Positions 1 through 6,933 of a stretch of DNA of 15,626 bases are shown in pieces (within the stretch, counting starts at the first letter, position 1; every line of letters starts with the position of its first letter). The translations under genes were made by a program, and so were the position numbers. This DNA comes from an uncultured Treponema sp. (GTDB lineage Bacteria; Spirochaetota; Spirochaetia; Treponematales; Treponemataceae). The stretch is taken from positions 1-15,626 of the forward strand of contig CALBGU010000205.1 of assembly GCA_937893155.1 (NCBI GenBank). Direction: 5' to 3'. The notes beneath the pieces are model-generated. The model was not told the origin of the DNA and did not search any database. It saw only the letters and a program-made list of their open reading frames with translations.

Positions 1-270
1 TTTTGAAAGGCAAAAGGAAGTTCGGGCGGGCTTTAAAAATTTTTTATAAGTGCAAACGTAACTCCTTTTGCACAAAAAAAATTCTTTTAAAGTGCAAATG
101 TAACACAGGTTGCGTTTCAAAAAAATTTTATAAGTGCAAATGTAAACAAAGTGAGCTTTAAAAATGTTTTTAAAGCTCAAAAGGAAGTCCTTTCGGTGTT
201 TAAAAAAATTTTTGCGCCTCAATTGCATAAAAAGCGGCGTAAAAAATTTTTTTTTTAGTGCAGAAATCGA
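1..270. repeat. Degenerate 42-bp tandem repeat array, at least 7 units
   Basis: A GTGCAAA-like core recurs at about 8, 50, 92, 134, 175, 217 and 258, so the spacing is 42, 42, 42, 41, 42 and 41 nt. The three central units are best conserved and share TTTTATAAGTGCAAAYGTAA (42-61, 85-103 with one base missing, 126-145). The outer units share CAAAAGGAAGT and a TTTAAAAATTTTT-like run. The array probably continues left of the window. The first four units are open in one frame (3-158) with a 14-residue Lys/Cys-rich period. A 1-nt loss in the fourth unit ends that frame at TAA 159-161 and moves the periodic reading into the frame of the next gene. A 7-bp inverted repeat (50-56 with 67-73) lies in the second unit. 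I see no independent gene here. Confidence 0.75.
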
Positions 271-271
271 C

Positions 272-277
272 TATAGT
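272..277 (+). promoter_or_regulatory. Candidate -10 box of the FGE-like gene
   Basis: TATAGT lies 6 nt before ATG 284, with no convincing -35; the T-run at 249-254 occupies that place. No Shine-Dalgarno sequence precedes the ATG, so a nearly leaderless mRNA is the simplest reading. The box directly abuts the tandem repeat array. Confidence 0.4.
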
Positions 278-283
278 ATAAAT

Positions 284-1222
284 ATGATGAACGAAAAATG
301 CGAAAAAAATCATATCAAAGAGATGAAGAGAAAAAAATTGCAGGAAATTGCGCTGGCAAAAACGGCGGCAATCGTAAAGGTGTGTATGGATTCGCTGCAT
401 TTTTCTACATACTCGGTTGAACCGCCGTCGAAAAGTAAAAAGGCGAGTGCGGTGCTTTCGGTGCCGCTTTCCACGCAAGTGAATAATAGCGTTGTGCTGA
501 AAATCATTCTAAAAGCGCCGTCAAAAAAAGTGGAAACATACATTTCAGAAATGCAAACGCTGTGTTGCGCAATACAGAAAATCGACAGCGCTGCAAAAAT
601 GCTGGCTTCGGAATACGACGTTAAAATACTGTGCGGGGAGATGTTGGGCAATTCGTGCGCGTATTTTTTTGCAATTCCGCCTAAATCGCTTTTTTGGGCG
701 TGCGAGAGCAAGCCTGAAAATCCGCGCAGTTTTTTTGACGAGAATGCGGCGGAGTGTCTCGGCGGCGGCGTAAAAATCAGCGCGCTTATTACGCAAGAGC
801 AATTTTTTGCGCTCGAGGGGTTTAGCGCGGGTTCTTCTGCTCATTTTCAGAGCGCGGAAGATAACGAATCTTTTTTATTGGCGATGAAATACTGCAATGA
901 TTTGAGCTGTCTGCATCATCGAACGCCGTGCTATTCGCTTGATGGCGAGACATCGCCTGAAAAATGGGACGATATGATTCTAGGCGATACGGGTGTGTTT
1001 TTTTGCGATAAAAATGCCGACGGCTTTCGCCTTCCCACCGAAATGGAGTTACGGTATCTGAAACATCGGCAGACGGATTGGTGCGAATACGGCTGTGAGT
1101 TTGATGACCGTGTTTTTCCGTTCATTTGTGTTCCTTTTACTAAGCGCGTGAAAAAAATCCCCGTTCAGAGCTTTGAAGATGTTGCGGCGGGTGTTGCGTT
1201 TCGTGTTGTTTTTCGCGATTGA
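284..1222 (+). CDS. Divergent FGE/SUMF1-family (formylglycine-generating enzyme-like) protein
   Basis: The protein has 312 residues. Residues about 160-312 follow the FGE-sulfatase/SUMF1 fold order seen in spirochaetal paralogues: a QEQFFAL segment (171-177), AMKYCNDLS (200-208), TPCYSLDG (214-221), DGFRLPTEMELRYL (246-259), DWCEYG (265-270), and a GVAFRVVFRD end (303-312). The usual EWEYAARGG and RGGSW blocks are missing or degenerate. One Cys (C282, in FICVPF) lies about where the catalytic pair of true FGE sits, but no second Cys follows. Residues 1-155 have no family I recognise. There is no signal peptide, so it is probably cytoplasmic. The same frame is open back to 164, but residues upstream of 284 are translated repeat array, and ATG 284 or 287 follows a -10-like box. 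It is probably not a sulfatase-activating enzyme; its function is unknown. Confidence 0.7.
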   Translation: MMNEKCEKNHIKEMKRKKLQEIALAKTAAIVKVCMDSLHFSTYSVEPPSKSKKASAVLSVPLSTQVNNSVVLKIILKAPSKKVETYISEMQTLCCAIQKIDSAAKMLASEYDVKILCGEMLGNSCAYFFAIPPKSLFWACESKPENPRSFFDENAAECLGGGVKISALITQEQFFALEGFSAGSSAHFQSAEDNESFLLAMKYCNDLSCLHHRTPCYSLDGETSPEKWDDMILGDTGVFFCDKNADGFRLPTEMELRYLKHRQTDWCEYGCEFDDRVFPFICVPFTKRVKKIPVQSFEDVAAGVAFRVVFRD

Positions 1223-1247
1223 CAACCGTTTTTTTGCATTTTAGAAT
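1219..1247 (+). promoter_or_regulatory. sigma70-type promoter of cobJ
   Basis: TTGACA (1219-1224), a 17-nt spacer and TAGAAT (1242-1247). The -35 box overlaps the TGA stop of the FGE-like gene (1220-1222). The expected transcription start is about 1254, which is the A of the cobJ ATG, so the transcript should be leaderless. This fits the absence of a Shine-Dalgarno sequence. Confidence 0.75.
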
Positions 1248-1253
1248 AATTGT

Positions 1254-2009
1254 ATGAAAAAATTATTTGTGGTGGGATTAGGTCCCGGAAATGCGGAAAA
1301 TATGTCGCCGAAAGCCAAACAGGCGATTGTGCAAAGCAGCGTGGTTGTGGGCTACAAGGCGTATGTGGATTTGATTTTGGATTTGACGGCGGGGAAAACC
1401 GTGATTTCCACAGGAATGATGAAGGAAATTGAGCGGTGCAAAATTGCGCTGGAGAACGCCGCGGCGGGCAATACGACAAGTCTTGTGTGCTCGGGCGACG
1501 CGGGCGTTTTCGGTATGGCAAGCCCCGTTTTGGAGCTTGCGGGGCAGTTTGGCGATGTGGAGATTGAGATTGCGGCGGGCATTACGGCGGCGATGAGCGG
1601 GAGCGCGGTGCTCGGCTCTCCGTTGGCGCACGATTTTGCGGTGATTTCGTTGAGCGATGCGCTTACGCCTTGCGATGTGATTGAAAACCGTCTGCGGCTG
1701 TGCGCCCGCGCTGGTTTGTGTCTTGCGCTCTACAATCCGCAGAGCAAAAAACGCTCAGATGCGCTTAAAAAGGCGTGCGAGGTGCTGCTTTCGGAAGTGA
1801 GCGGAGAGACGGTGTGCGGCTATGTGCGCAATATCGGCAGGGAGGGCGAGGAGCGGCGGATTTGCACGCTTTCTGCGCTCAAAAATGCGGAATTGGATAT
1901 GTTTTGCACGGTGTTTATCGGAAATGAGGCGACGAAAACCGTTTTTGCAGGCGGAACGGAATATATGGTAACGCCGCGCGGGTATGAGAAAAAATATGCA
2001 ATGCAATAA
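1254..2009 (+). CDS. cobJ: Precorrin-3B / cobalt-factor III C17-methyltransferase (CobJ/CbiH)
   Basis: This enzyme uses SAM to methylate C17 and drive ring contraction in corrin synthesis, in the cytoplasm. The 251 residues match the usual family length. Visible family motifs are the SAM-pocket GLGPG (8-12), SPKAKQAI (18-25), VGYKAYV (32-38), STGMMKEIERC (52-62), the LVCSGDAGVFGMA block (77-89), AGITAAMSGSAVLGSPLAHDF (108-128), ISLSDALTP (131-139) and ALYNPQSKKR (158-167). It is the first gene of a cobJ-cobK-cobL cluster, and its stop overlaps the start of cobK by 26 nt. Given the fused CbiET downstream and probable anaerobic lifestyle, the oxygen-independent CbiH role is likelier. No cobalamin riboswitch precedes it; the promoter leaves no room for one. 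Confidence 0.93.
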   Translation: MKKLFVVGLGPGNAENMSPKAKQAIVQSSVVVGYKAYVDLILDLTAGKTVISTGMMKEIERCKIALENAAAGNTTSLVCSGDAGVFGMASPVLELAGQFGDVEIEIAAGITAAMSGSAVLGSPLAHDFAVISLSDALTPCDVIENRLRLCARAGLCLALYNPQSKKRSDALKKACEVLLSEVSGETVCGYVRNIGREGEERRICTLSALKNAELDMFCTVFIGNEATKTVFAGGTEYMVTPRGYEKKYAMQ

Positions 2010-2868
2010 CGATTCGGACAGACAAAAAGTGCTCGTGTTTGCGGGAACGACGGAGGGACGGGAGTTTTTTGCGTCTGCTCTTCGGCGCGGATTTTGTGCG
2101 GCGGCAAGCGTTGCCACGCAATACGGTGCGGACGAACTTTCTGGCGCGATTGCTGCCAAAGATGCCGAGCGCGCTGAAATCCGTGTCGGCAGGCTTGACG
2201 AAGCGCAGATGTGCTCTTTTTTGCGCACGCACGATTTTTGCGCTGTTGTTGACGCGACGCACCCGTATGCAGCCGAGGCGAGCGCGAATATTTTTTGTGC
2301 CTGCGAGCGTGAAAAAATCCCGTATTTTCGGCTCAAACGAAACATCTGCTTTTCGTGCGCTCACGTTTTGCCGCATAGTCGCGAGTTTTTGAGCATTGAT
2401 GAGCTGTGCAATTTTCTTGCGAATACGAACGAACCGTGTTATGCTGAAGGAAATATTTTTATTTCGACGGGAAGCAAAAATCTTGAGTGTTTTTTGAAAA
2501 TCCCTGATTTTTTTTCGCGCGCGTGGGTTCGCGTTTTGCCGTCAGCGGAATCTATCGAAAAATGCGTAAAAGCGGGAATCCCGCGAAAGAGGATTATCGC
2601 AATGCAAGGTCCGTTTTCGGCGGATTTGAACGAGGCTTTTTTTCGTGAATGTGGTATAAAAATTTTGGTCACGAAGGAAAGTGGCGCGGAAGGAGGATTT
2701 TCGGAAAAACTGGCGGCGGCAAAAAAATGCGGAATCATTGTTTTGATGATAAAACCGCCTGCAGAAAAATCTACGCGTGTTTTTTCGGCAGAGGAGATTT
2801 TTTCTGCGCTTGAAACGATGGACAGCGGCTCTCAAAAGATGACAGAATCTTTGCAGATTTTGAGTTAA
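1984..2868 (+). CDS. cobK: Precorrin-6A / cobalt-precorrin-6A reductase (CobK/CbiJ)
   Basis: This enzyme catalyses the NAD(P)H-dependent reduction of the precorrin-6A macrocycle, between ring contraction and the C5/C15 methylations. The family signature is clear: VLVFAGTTEGREFF (16-29), VVDATHPYAAEASANI (88-103), IPYFRLKR (112-119), and later MQGPFSADLNEA and LVTKESGAEGGFSEKLAAA. Length is 294 residues from ATG 1984, which lies inside the end of cobJ and suggests translational coupling. ATG 1996 is an alternative start with a weak GAGA upstream. Many Cys residues and TTT-rich codons are present, but the frame is intact. The substrate form (cobalt-containing or metal-free) cannot be read from the sequence. 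Confidence 0.92.
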   Translation: MRKNMQCNNDSDRQKVLVFAGTTEGREFFASALRRGFCAAASVATQYGADELSGAIAAKDAERAEIRVGRLDEAQMCSFLRTHDFCAVVDATHPYAAEASANIFCACEREKIPYFRLKRNICFSCAHVLPHSREFLSIDELCNFLANTNEPCYAEGNIFISTGSKNLECFLKIPDFFSRAWVRVLPSAESIEKCVKAGIPRKRIIAMQGPFSADLNEAFFRECGIKILVTKESGAEGGFSEKLAAAKKCGIIVLMIKPPAEKSTRVFSAEEIFSALETMDSGSQKMTESLQILS

Positions 2869-2913
2869 TGAGATTTTTTTCTTGCAATTTTATGTTCAAA
2901 AACGGGGGTGCGT

Positions 2914-4215
2914 ATGGCGAACGGAAAAGTTATTCCTGCAAAAAAGTGCATTTTGGTTGGAATTGGCATGGGAAATTGGGATACGCTGACCGTTGCGGCG
3001 TACCGTCATCTTGAAAAATCAACACTGCTTATTGGGTCAAAACGGGTGCTCGACAGTATGCCCGACACGGTGCATGGGCTTTGGAAACAGAGCATAAATC
3101 CGTCTCAAATCCTTGAAATCTTAGAAAAATGGCAGACTTCGCGCGAGGCTCTTTCGGCGACGTTTCCGCCGTGCGTGGTGTTTTCAGGCGATACGGGCTT
3201 TTATAGCGGCTGCAAGGCTCTTTTGCCGCTGCTGGAGGAAAACGGTTACAGCGTGGAAGTCGTCCCCGGAATTACGAGTTCGCAGTATCTTTCGGCAAAA
3301 ATGCACAAATCGTGGCAGGATTGGTGCTTGAAATCGGCACACGGCACGGAATGCGATGTGGCGGGGAGTGTGAGGCGGGCGTTTTCGGCGCAGTCTCCGC
3401 ACGAATACACGGGCGTGTTTTTTCTGACGGGCGGAAAAATCACCGCTGATGTGATTATCAGTCGGCTTTGTATGGCGGGGTTGGGCGATTTGCCTGTGGT
3501 TATTGGCGAAAAATTGTCGTACAAGGACGAAAAAATCAGCACGGGTGTTGTCGAGGATTTTTTGGGGCAATCGTTCAAGGAACTGTCGGTGGTGCTGGTG
3601 GAGCGCGGGGCGTATATTGACGAAGCAGACCGAATTATAACGGGCATTGGGGACGAGCATTTTATCAGAAACGCGGACGGTGAAAAAACGGTGCCGATGA
3701 CCAAAAGCGAGGTGCGTGCGGTTTTGATGTCGAAGCTGAATCCAAAGTACGGCGATGTGGTGTATGACATCGGAAGCGGCAGCGGAAGTGTGAGCATTGA
3801 ACTTGCTGTGTGCGCAGGCTGCAACGTTTTTGCCATCGAAAAAAATGCTGCCGCTGCGGAAATTACCCGAAAAAATATTGAAAAATTTCATTCCGAATCG
3901 CAGATAAAGCTAATCGAAGGCGATGCTCCTGAAGCGCTCAAAAATCTGCCGTATCCTGATGAAGTATTCATTGGCGGCGCGGGCGGAAATCTTTTGGATA
4001 TAGTAAAAACAGTGCGCAAAAAAAACAAAAATTGCAAGATTTTGATTTCTGCGCTAACAACCGAAACGTTGGCAGATGCCGTAGCGGCTGCAAAAAAACT
4101 GGAACTCAAATATGATGTTACCAGCCTTGCGGTTTCAAAAAGCCGCGAGACCGGCGAATATCATCTAATGACTGCACAAAATCCCGTTTTTTTGATACGG
4201 CTTTTTGAATCCTAA
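2914..4215 (+). CDS. cobL: Precorrin-6Y / cobalt-precorrin-6B C5,15-methyltransferase, fused CbiE-CbiT (CobL)
   Basis: This enzyme methylates C5 and C15 and decarboxylates the C12 acetate of the corrin precursor. The N-terminal CbiE-type tetrapyrrole methylase half spans residues about 10-225 (ILVGIGMGNWDTLT, VFSGDTGFYSG, VEVVPGITSSQYL). The C-terminal CbiT half spans about 240-430 (DEHFIR, MTKSEVRAVLMSKL, the SAM motif VYDIGSGSGSVSIELA, FIGGAGGNL). Fusion gives 433 residues, as in other CobL/CbiET proteins. ATG 2914 is chosen because GGGGGTG (2904-2910) sits 3-5 nt upstream; GTG 2908 would lie inside that ribosome-binding site. A 45-nt gap follows cobK, so one operon is likely. The stop overlaps that of the convergent gene. 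Confidence 0.93.
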   Translation: MANGKVIPAKKCILVGIGMGNWDTLTVAAYRHLEKSTLLIGSKRVLDSMPDTVHGLWKQSINPSQILEILEKWQTSREALSATFPPCVVFSGDTGFYSGCKALLPLLEENGYSVEVVPGITSSQYLSAKMHKSWQDWCLKSAHGTECDVAGSVRRAFSAQSPHEYTGVFFLTGGKITADVIISRLCMAGLGDLPVVIGEKLSYKDEKISTGVVEDFLGQSFKELSVVLVERGAYIDEADRIITGIGDEHFIRNADGEKTVPMTKSEVRAVLMSKLNPKYGDVVYDIGSGSGSVSIELAVCAGCNVFAIEKNAAAAEITRKNIEKFHSESQIKLIEGDAPEALKNLPYPDEVFIGGAGGNLLDIVKTVRKKNKNCKILISALTTETLADAVAAAKKLELKYDVTSLAVSKSRETGEYHLMTAQNPVFLIRLFES

Positions 4216-4844
4216 GCGCTGTGTGAAAATTGCGAAAGAAACAAAATTCGCCGAATTGCGAGAGGCAGGGCTTCTCGGAGCGGGCGGGGGAGCGGCGTTT
4301 CGGGCGTGAGAGAAATCACGTTTCCCATAATGTCGCTCATTGCTGGCGGAAGTGCGCCAAAAAGCTCGGTCAACTCGCTTTCTGTGTATTGCCGTCTTGA
4401 AAAGGGCATTGGCTCTTGAGATTCGGGATAAAAACGGCAGGGCTTAAACCGTTTTTTGCCGTCTTTTCCGCGGTCTCCGCTAAAACCAAACAGGCGGCAA
4501 ATACAGCACCTTCCATTGTAAACGGTGCAATGATAAGGAGAATCCTTATTAAAAAAGATACATTCTTGGTCTGAATTTCGCGGTTTTGCAGAAAAGGTGC
4601 CGTCAATCAGGGCAAATGCGGTATCTGCTTGATTGTCGAGCAGCCATGCCGCAAGAAAAAGGGCTTCGCTGTCAAAAATCTCTGGCTCAAAGTTCACGCA
4701 GCATTGCCCGCAACCGTCGGCGCAATGAAACTTGCAGGCATTTTGCCACGCTTCTTCGTCTTCTGCGATTTTTTTGTAAATGCAATCCATTTCTCTGATG
4801 ATTTCGCTTTCGTATGTCCCTGCAATCTTTTCAATGATTTTCAT
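4212..4844 (-). CDS. YkgJ-family cysteine cluster protein (UPF0153)
   Basis: The 210-residue protein has a dense Cys pattern typical of the YkgJ/UPF0153 metal-cluster family: C41, C45, C48, C49, then C95, C106, C113/C114/C116 and C136, with a CRFYP-type end to the cluster. The family is proposed to bind Zn or Fe-S; its biochemical role is not established. It probably acts in the cytoplasm, since there is no signal sequence. The start is set by AGGTGAG 3 nt upstream of ATG (4848-4854 on the plus strand). It lies 45 nt downstream of the secreted TPR gene on the same strand, so they likely share a transcript. Its TAG stop overlaps the TAA stop of cobL (4212-4215), leaving no room for a terminator between them. 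Confidence 0.85.
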   Translation of the reverse strand: MKIIEKIAGTYESEIIREMDCIYKKIAEDEEAWQNACKFHCADGCGQCCVNFEPEIFDSEALFLAAWLLDNQADTAFALIDGTFSAKPRNSDQECIFFNKDSPYHCTVYNGRCCICRLFGFSGDRGKDGKKRFKPCRFYPESQEPMPFSRRQYTESELTELFGALPPAMSDIMGNVISLTPETPLPRPLREALPLAIRRILFLSQFSHSA

Positions 4845-4889
4845 TTTCTCACCTGATTTCTTAAGAATCAATCAAAAAGAATTTTTCTT

Positions 4890-5741
4890 CTATTTATCTT
4901 CATCGTCTTGGTATGCTTCGGGGATTTTTTCGTCGATTCCTGCCCGATTCCGTCTGTACTGAAAAAGCGAGTAGCCGGCGTCGTTGCAGCGCTGCATTAA
5001 ATCGAGTTCTTTTGTTCCGATGTTCAGTTCTCGTGCTTTTTCAAAATTCAAAGTGCAAAGGCGCATATTTTTTTCTTCAAAATAAAGTTGCGACAATGCT
5101 TGATACGCAATATATCGCTCTCCGTCCGTGGTCGAGCCTCTGAGAGCCGCTGTGTAGCACTTTTCGGCTTTTTCCTTTCCGCCGCCAAAAATGCGCGGTG
5201 CATAGAAAAACCAATTGCCCAAACTGACATTTGCGGTTGCAAGCGTTGTGTCGAGCTTTACCGCTTTTTCATACATATCTTTGACTTTCAGACCGTAAAA
5301 AAACGTTGCTTTCACCGAGCGCGTCATATAATACGACGTAACATCGCCGCAGACGTTGTATAGCCATTTACTTGATTTTTCATCTCCGCGGCTGTCTATG
5401 CACGAAAAAATTCGTTTCATCAGCGTTTTCATTTCCCGCCGAAGAGTATCGCGATTGGCATTTGGGTCGAGTGCGTGCTCGTATTTTTCCATAAAATAAA
5501 AACTTTCGAGAATTAATTTTTCCTGCTCAAAATCGATAGCATTTTTTTCAAGTTCCGAAAACACAGTATGTTGGATTTCATCTATTTTTTTGAGCGCAAT
5601 TTCATCTTTCGCACTTTTTAGTTCAATTCTGATTGTCAAAAAATCTTTAATTTTTTCTTCAGTATAATGAGAAATCGGCGAAGATGCAAAAAGGAACGGT
5701 GCGATAAAAAAAAGAGCGAAACATAAAAAAGCATTTTTCAT
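4890..5741 (-). CDS. Secreted TPR-repeat protein, possibly of the TatT/TRAP-associated type
   Basis: This 283-residue protein has a clear signal peptide: a hydrophobic core in residues 4-19 ending LFASS, with cleavage probably near 19-20. There is no lipobox Cys at the cleavage site, so it is likely a soluble periplasmic protein. Helical TPR-like units cover about 150-250 (KAVKLDTTLATANVSLGNWFF, then a PRIFGGGKEKAEKCYTAAL segment and AYQALSQLYFEEKNMRLC). The GGG-KEKAE-Y--AL pattern resembles spirochaetal TPR proteins, including the TatT partner of TRAP transporters, but no TRAP genes are in view. The C-terminus is acidic and Tyr/Arg rich. No Shine-Dalgarno sequence precedes the ATG; the minus strand carries CCTCCT there instead. 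It is followed by the YkgJ-type gene. Confidence 0.6.
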   Translation of the reverse strand: MKNAFLCFALFFIAPFLFASSPISHYTEEKIKDFLTIRIELKSAKDEIALKKIDEIQHTVFSELEKNAIDFEQEKLILESFYFMEKYEHALDPNANRDTLRREMKTLMKRIFSCIDSRGDEKSSKWLYNVCGDVTSYYMTRSVKATFFYGLKVKDMYEKAVKLDTTLATANVSLGNWFFYAPRIFGGGKEKAEKCYTAALRGSTTDGERYIAYQALSQLYFEEKNMRLCTLNFEKARELNIGTKELDLMQRCNDAGYSLFQYRRNRAGIDEKIPEAYQDDEDK

Positions 5742-5750
5742 AATAGGAGG

Positions 5751-5759
5751 AATATATCA
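5751..5759 (-). promoter_or_regulatory. Extended -10 promoter of the secreted TPR gene
   Basis: On the minus strand TGATATATT (TGn plus TATATT) lies 9 nt before the ATG at 5741, and the -35 region is poor (TAGGAT). A start about 7 nt past the box would leave a leader of only 2-3 nt, in keeping with the missing Shine-Dalgarno sequence. Confidence 0.5.
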
Positions 5760-5806
5760 CAGCATCAAAAAAAATCCTAGTGTTTGTATTGACAATTTTT
5801 TTTGTG

Positions 5807-5842
5807 AAAAAAATAAAAAAAATGCAAAAAAATTAAAAAAAA
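5807..5842. promoter_or_regulatory. Phased A-tracts upstream of the tRNA promoter (UP-element-like)
   Basis: Four A-tracts of 7-8 bases (5807-5813, 5815-5822, 5826-5832, 5835-5842) have centres spaced about 9-10 bp apart, near helical phase, and end just before the -35 box. Such sequences bend DNA and can bind the RNA polymerase alpha subunit. Confidence 0.5.
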
Positions 5843-5846
5843 GGAC

Positions 5847-5875
5847 TAGACATTTTTTTTGTGTTTTGCTATAGT
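5847..5875 (+). promoter_or_regulatory. Promoter of the tRNA-Val/tRNA-Pro operon
   Basis: TAGACA (5847-5852), a 17-nt spacer and TATAGT (5870-5875). The expected start is near 5882, giving a leader of about 24 nt before the first tRNA. A/T-tracts upstream suggest a strong stable-RNA promoter. Confidence 0.8.
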
Positions 5876-5905
5876 AATATTCGTTAGCGAGCAAATGCTA
5901 ATAAC

Positions 5906-5979
5906 GGAGCCTTAACTCAGCTGGTACGAGTACCTGGTTTACACCCAGGCTGTCGGCGGTTCGATCCCGTCAGGCTCCA
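5906..5979 (+). tRNA. tRNA-Val (anticodon UAC)
   Basis: A complete 74-nt cloverleaf. The acceptor GGAGCCT pairs perfectly with AGGCTCC (5972-5978), and the discriminator is A5979. The D-stem is ACTC/GAGT, the anticodon stem CCTGG/CCAGG with loop TTTACAC, and the T-arm GGCGG-TTCGATC-CCGTC. The 3' CCA tail is not encoded and must be added enzymatically. Confidence 0.96.
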
Positions 5980-5987
5980 TAACAAAT

Positions 5988-6064
<77 letters not shown>

Positions 6065-6069
6065 TTTAG

Positions 6070-6097
6070 AAGTCTGCTTTTTAGCAGGCTTTTTTTG
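6070..6097 (+). terminator. Intrinsic terminator of the tRNA operon
   Basis: AGTCTGC (6071-6077) pairs with GCAGGCT (6084-6090), including one G-U pair, around a 6-nt loop, and is followed by a T6 run. It lies 10 nt after tRNA-Pro. Confidence 0.85.
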
Positions 6098-6116
6098 TTT
6101 TTGGAGCGTTTTTTTT

Positions 6117-6863
6117 ATGAGCGAATGGTTTGAAGACGATGATTTTTGGGTAAATTATAGCCCGATTATGTTTGATAGCCAGCATTGGGCAGAGGCGCAC
6201 GGCATTGCAAGCGCTTGTGTGGCAATTTCCGGCGCAAAAAGCGGCGACAAGGTGCTTGATGTGTGCTGCGGCTTGGGGCGGATTTCGCTGGAGCTTGCGC
6301 AGGCGGGGCTTTGCGTTACGGGCGTGGATATTACTCAGCCGCTTCTTGATGCCGCCCGAGAAAGTGCCGAGGCTGAAGGTGTTGCGGTGGAATTGGTGAA
6401 TTGCGATATGCGGACGTTTGACGGTGCGGAACAGTTTTCGCTTGCGGTAAATATCTACAATTCTTTTGGGTATTGCGACAAAATAAGCGACGACACAAAA
6501 ATTCTGGAGAATGTTTTTCGGTCACTGAAAAAGGGCGGCACGTTCATTTTGGAGTGCATAAGCCGCGAAATTGCGGTGCGGTATTTTACGGAAGGCGAGT
6601 GGTTTGAGCGCGCAGGAAAGACGGTTTTGACGCATTTTGAAGTGGTTGGTGCGTGGGAAGGATTGCTTTCAAAATGGATTTTGATTGACAACCAAGATGG
6701 TTCTCGCATTGAGCATGAGTTTGTGCAGCGGCTGTATTCAGCGGCAGAATTGCGGGATAAACTGATTTCTATTGGTTTTTCGAGCGCGGAGGTGTACGGC
6801 GGATTTTCGCTTACTCCGTATGACCAAAATGCAAAAACAATGGTCATTGTGGCAAAAAAATGA
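6117..6863 (+). CDS. Class I SAM-dependent methyltransferase, substrate unknown
   Basis: The 248-residue protein has the Rossmann-type methyltransferase core. Motif I is KVLDVCCGLGRISLELA (45-61), the acidic residue after strand 2 is in VTGVD (D71), and NCDMRTF (95-101) lines the SAM pocket. A LKKGGTFILE block and a C-terminal beta region end in MVIVAKK. The N-terminal WFEDDDFW opening is shared by a broad group of unassigned small-molecule methyltransferases. The start ATG follows GGAG (6103-6106) by 10 nt. No promoter is evident between the tRNA terminator and the gene, so low-level read-through or an unrecognised promoter may drive it. It stands alone, with no neighbour that hints at the substrate. 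Confidence 0.85.
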   Translation: MSEWFEDDDFWVNYSPIMFDSQHWAEAHGIASACVAISGAKSGDKVLDVCCGLGRISLELAQAGLCVTGVDITQPLLDAARESAEAEGVAVELVNCDMRTFDGAEQFSLAVNIYNSFGYCDKISDDTKILENVFRSLKKGGTFILECISREIAVRYFTEGEWFERAGKTVLTHFEVVGAWEGLLSKWILIDNQDGSRIEHEFVQRLYSAAELRDKLISIGFSSAEVYGGFSLTPYDQNAKTMVIVAKK

Positions 6864-6933
6864 TTTTTTTTGTGTAAAAGCGGTGTGTCAAACGCGCTGA
6901 ATGAAACAAATGTATTATAAAAAACGCTCATCA

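Noticed and set aside
164..283. N-terminal extension of the FGE-like gene from ATG 164
   Set aside because: These 40 codons are translated tandem repeat, with no ribosome-binding site at 164, and a -10 box lies at 272-277 inside them.
3184..3891. Long minus-strand frames inside cobL
   Set aside because: They are shadows of a clearly recognised CbiE-CbiT gene; their translations are His/Arg-rich and match no family I know.
1254..4215. Cobalamin riboswitch for the cob genes
   Set aside because: The promoter lies immediately before cobJ and no B12-box-like leader is seen within the window.
5744..5760. Strong AGGAGG on the plus strand as the ribosome-binding site of a small gene
   Set aside because: No ATG, GTG or TTG at a proper distance opens a frame of useful length; on the minus strand it is the promoter/start region of the TPR gene.
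6852..6872. A7/T8 inverted repeat at the end of the methyltransferase gene as a terminator
   Set aside because: The stem is purely A-U with almost no loop, too weak for an intrinsic terminator.
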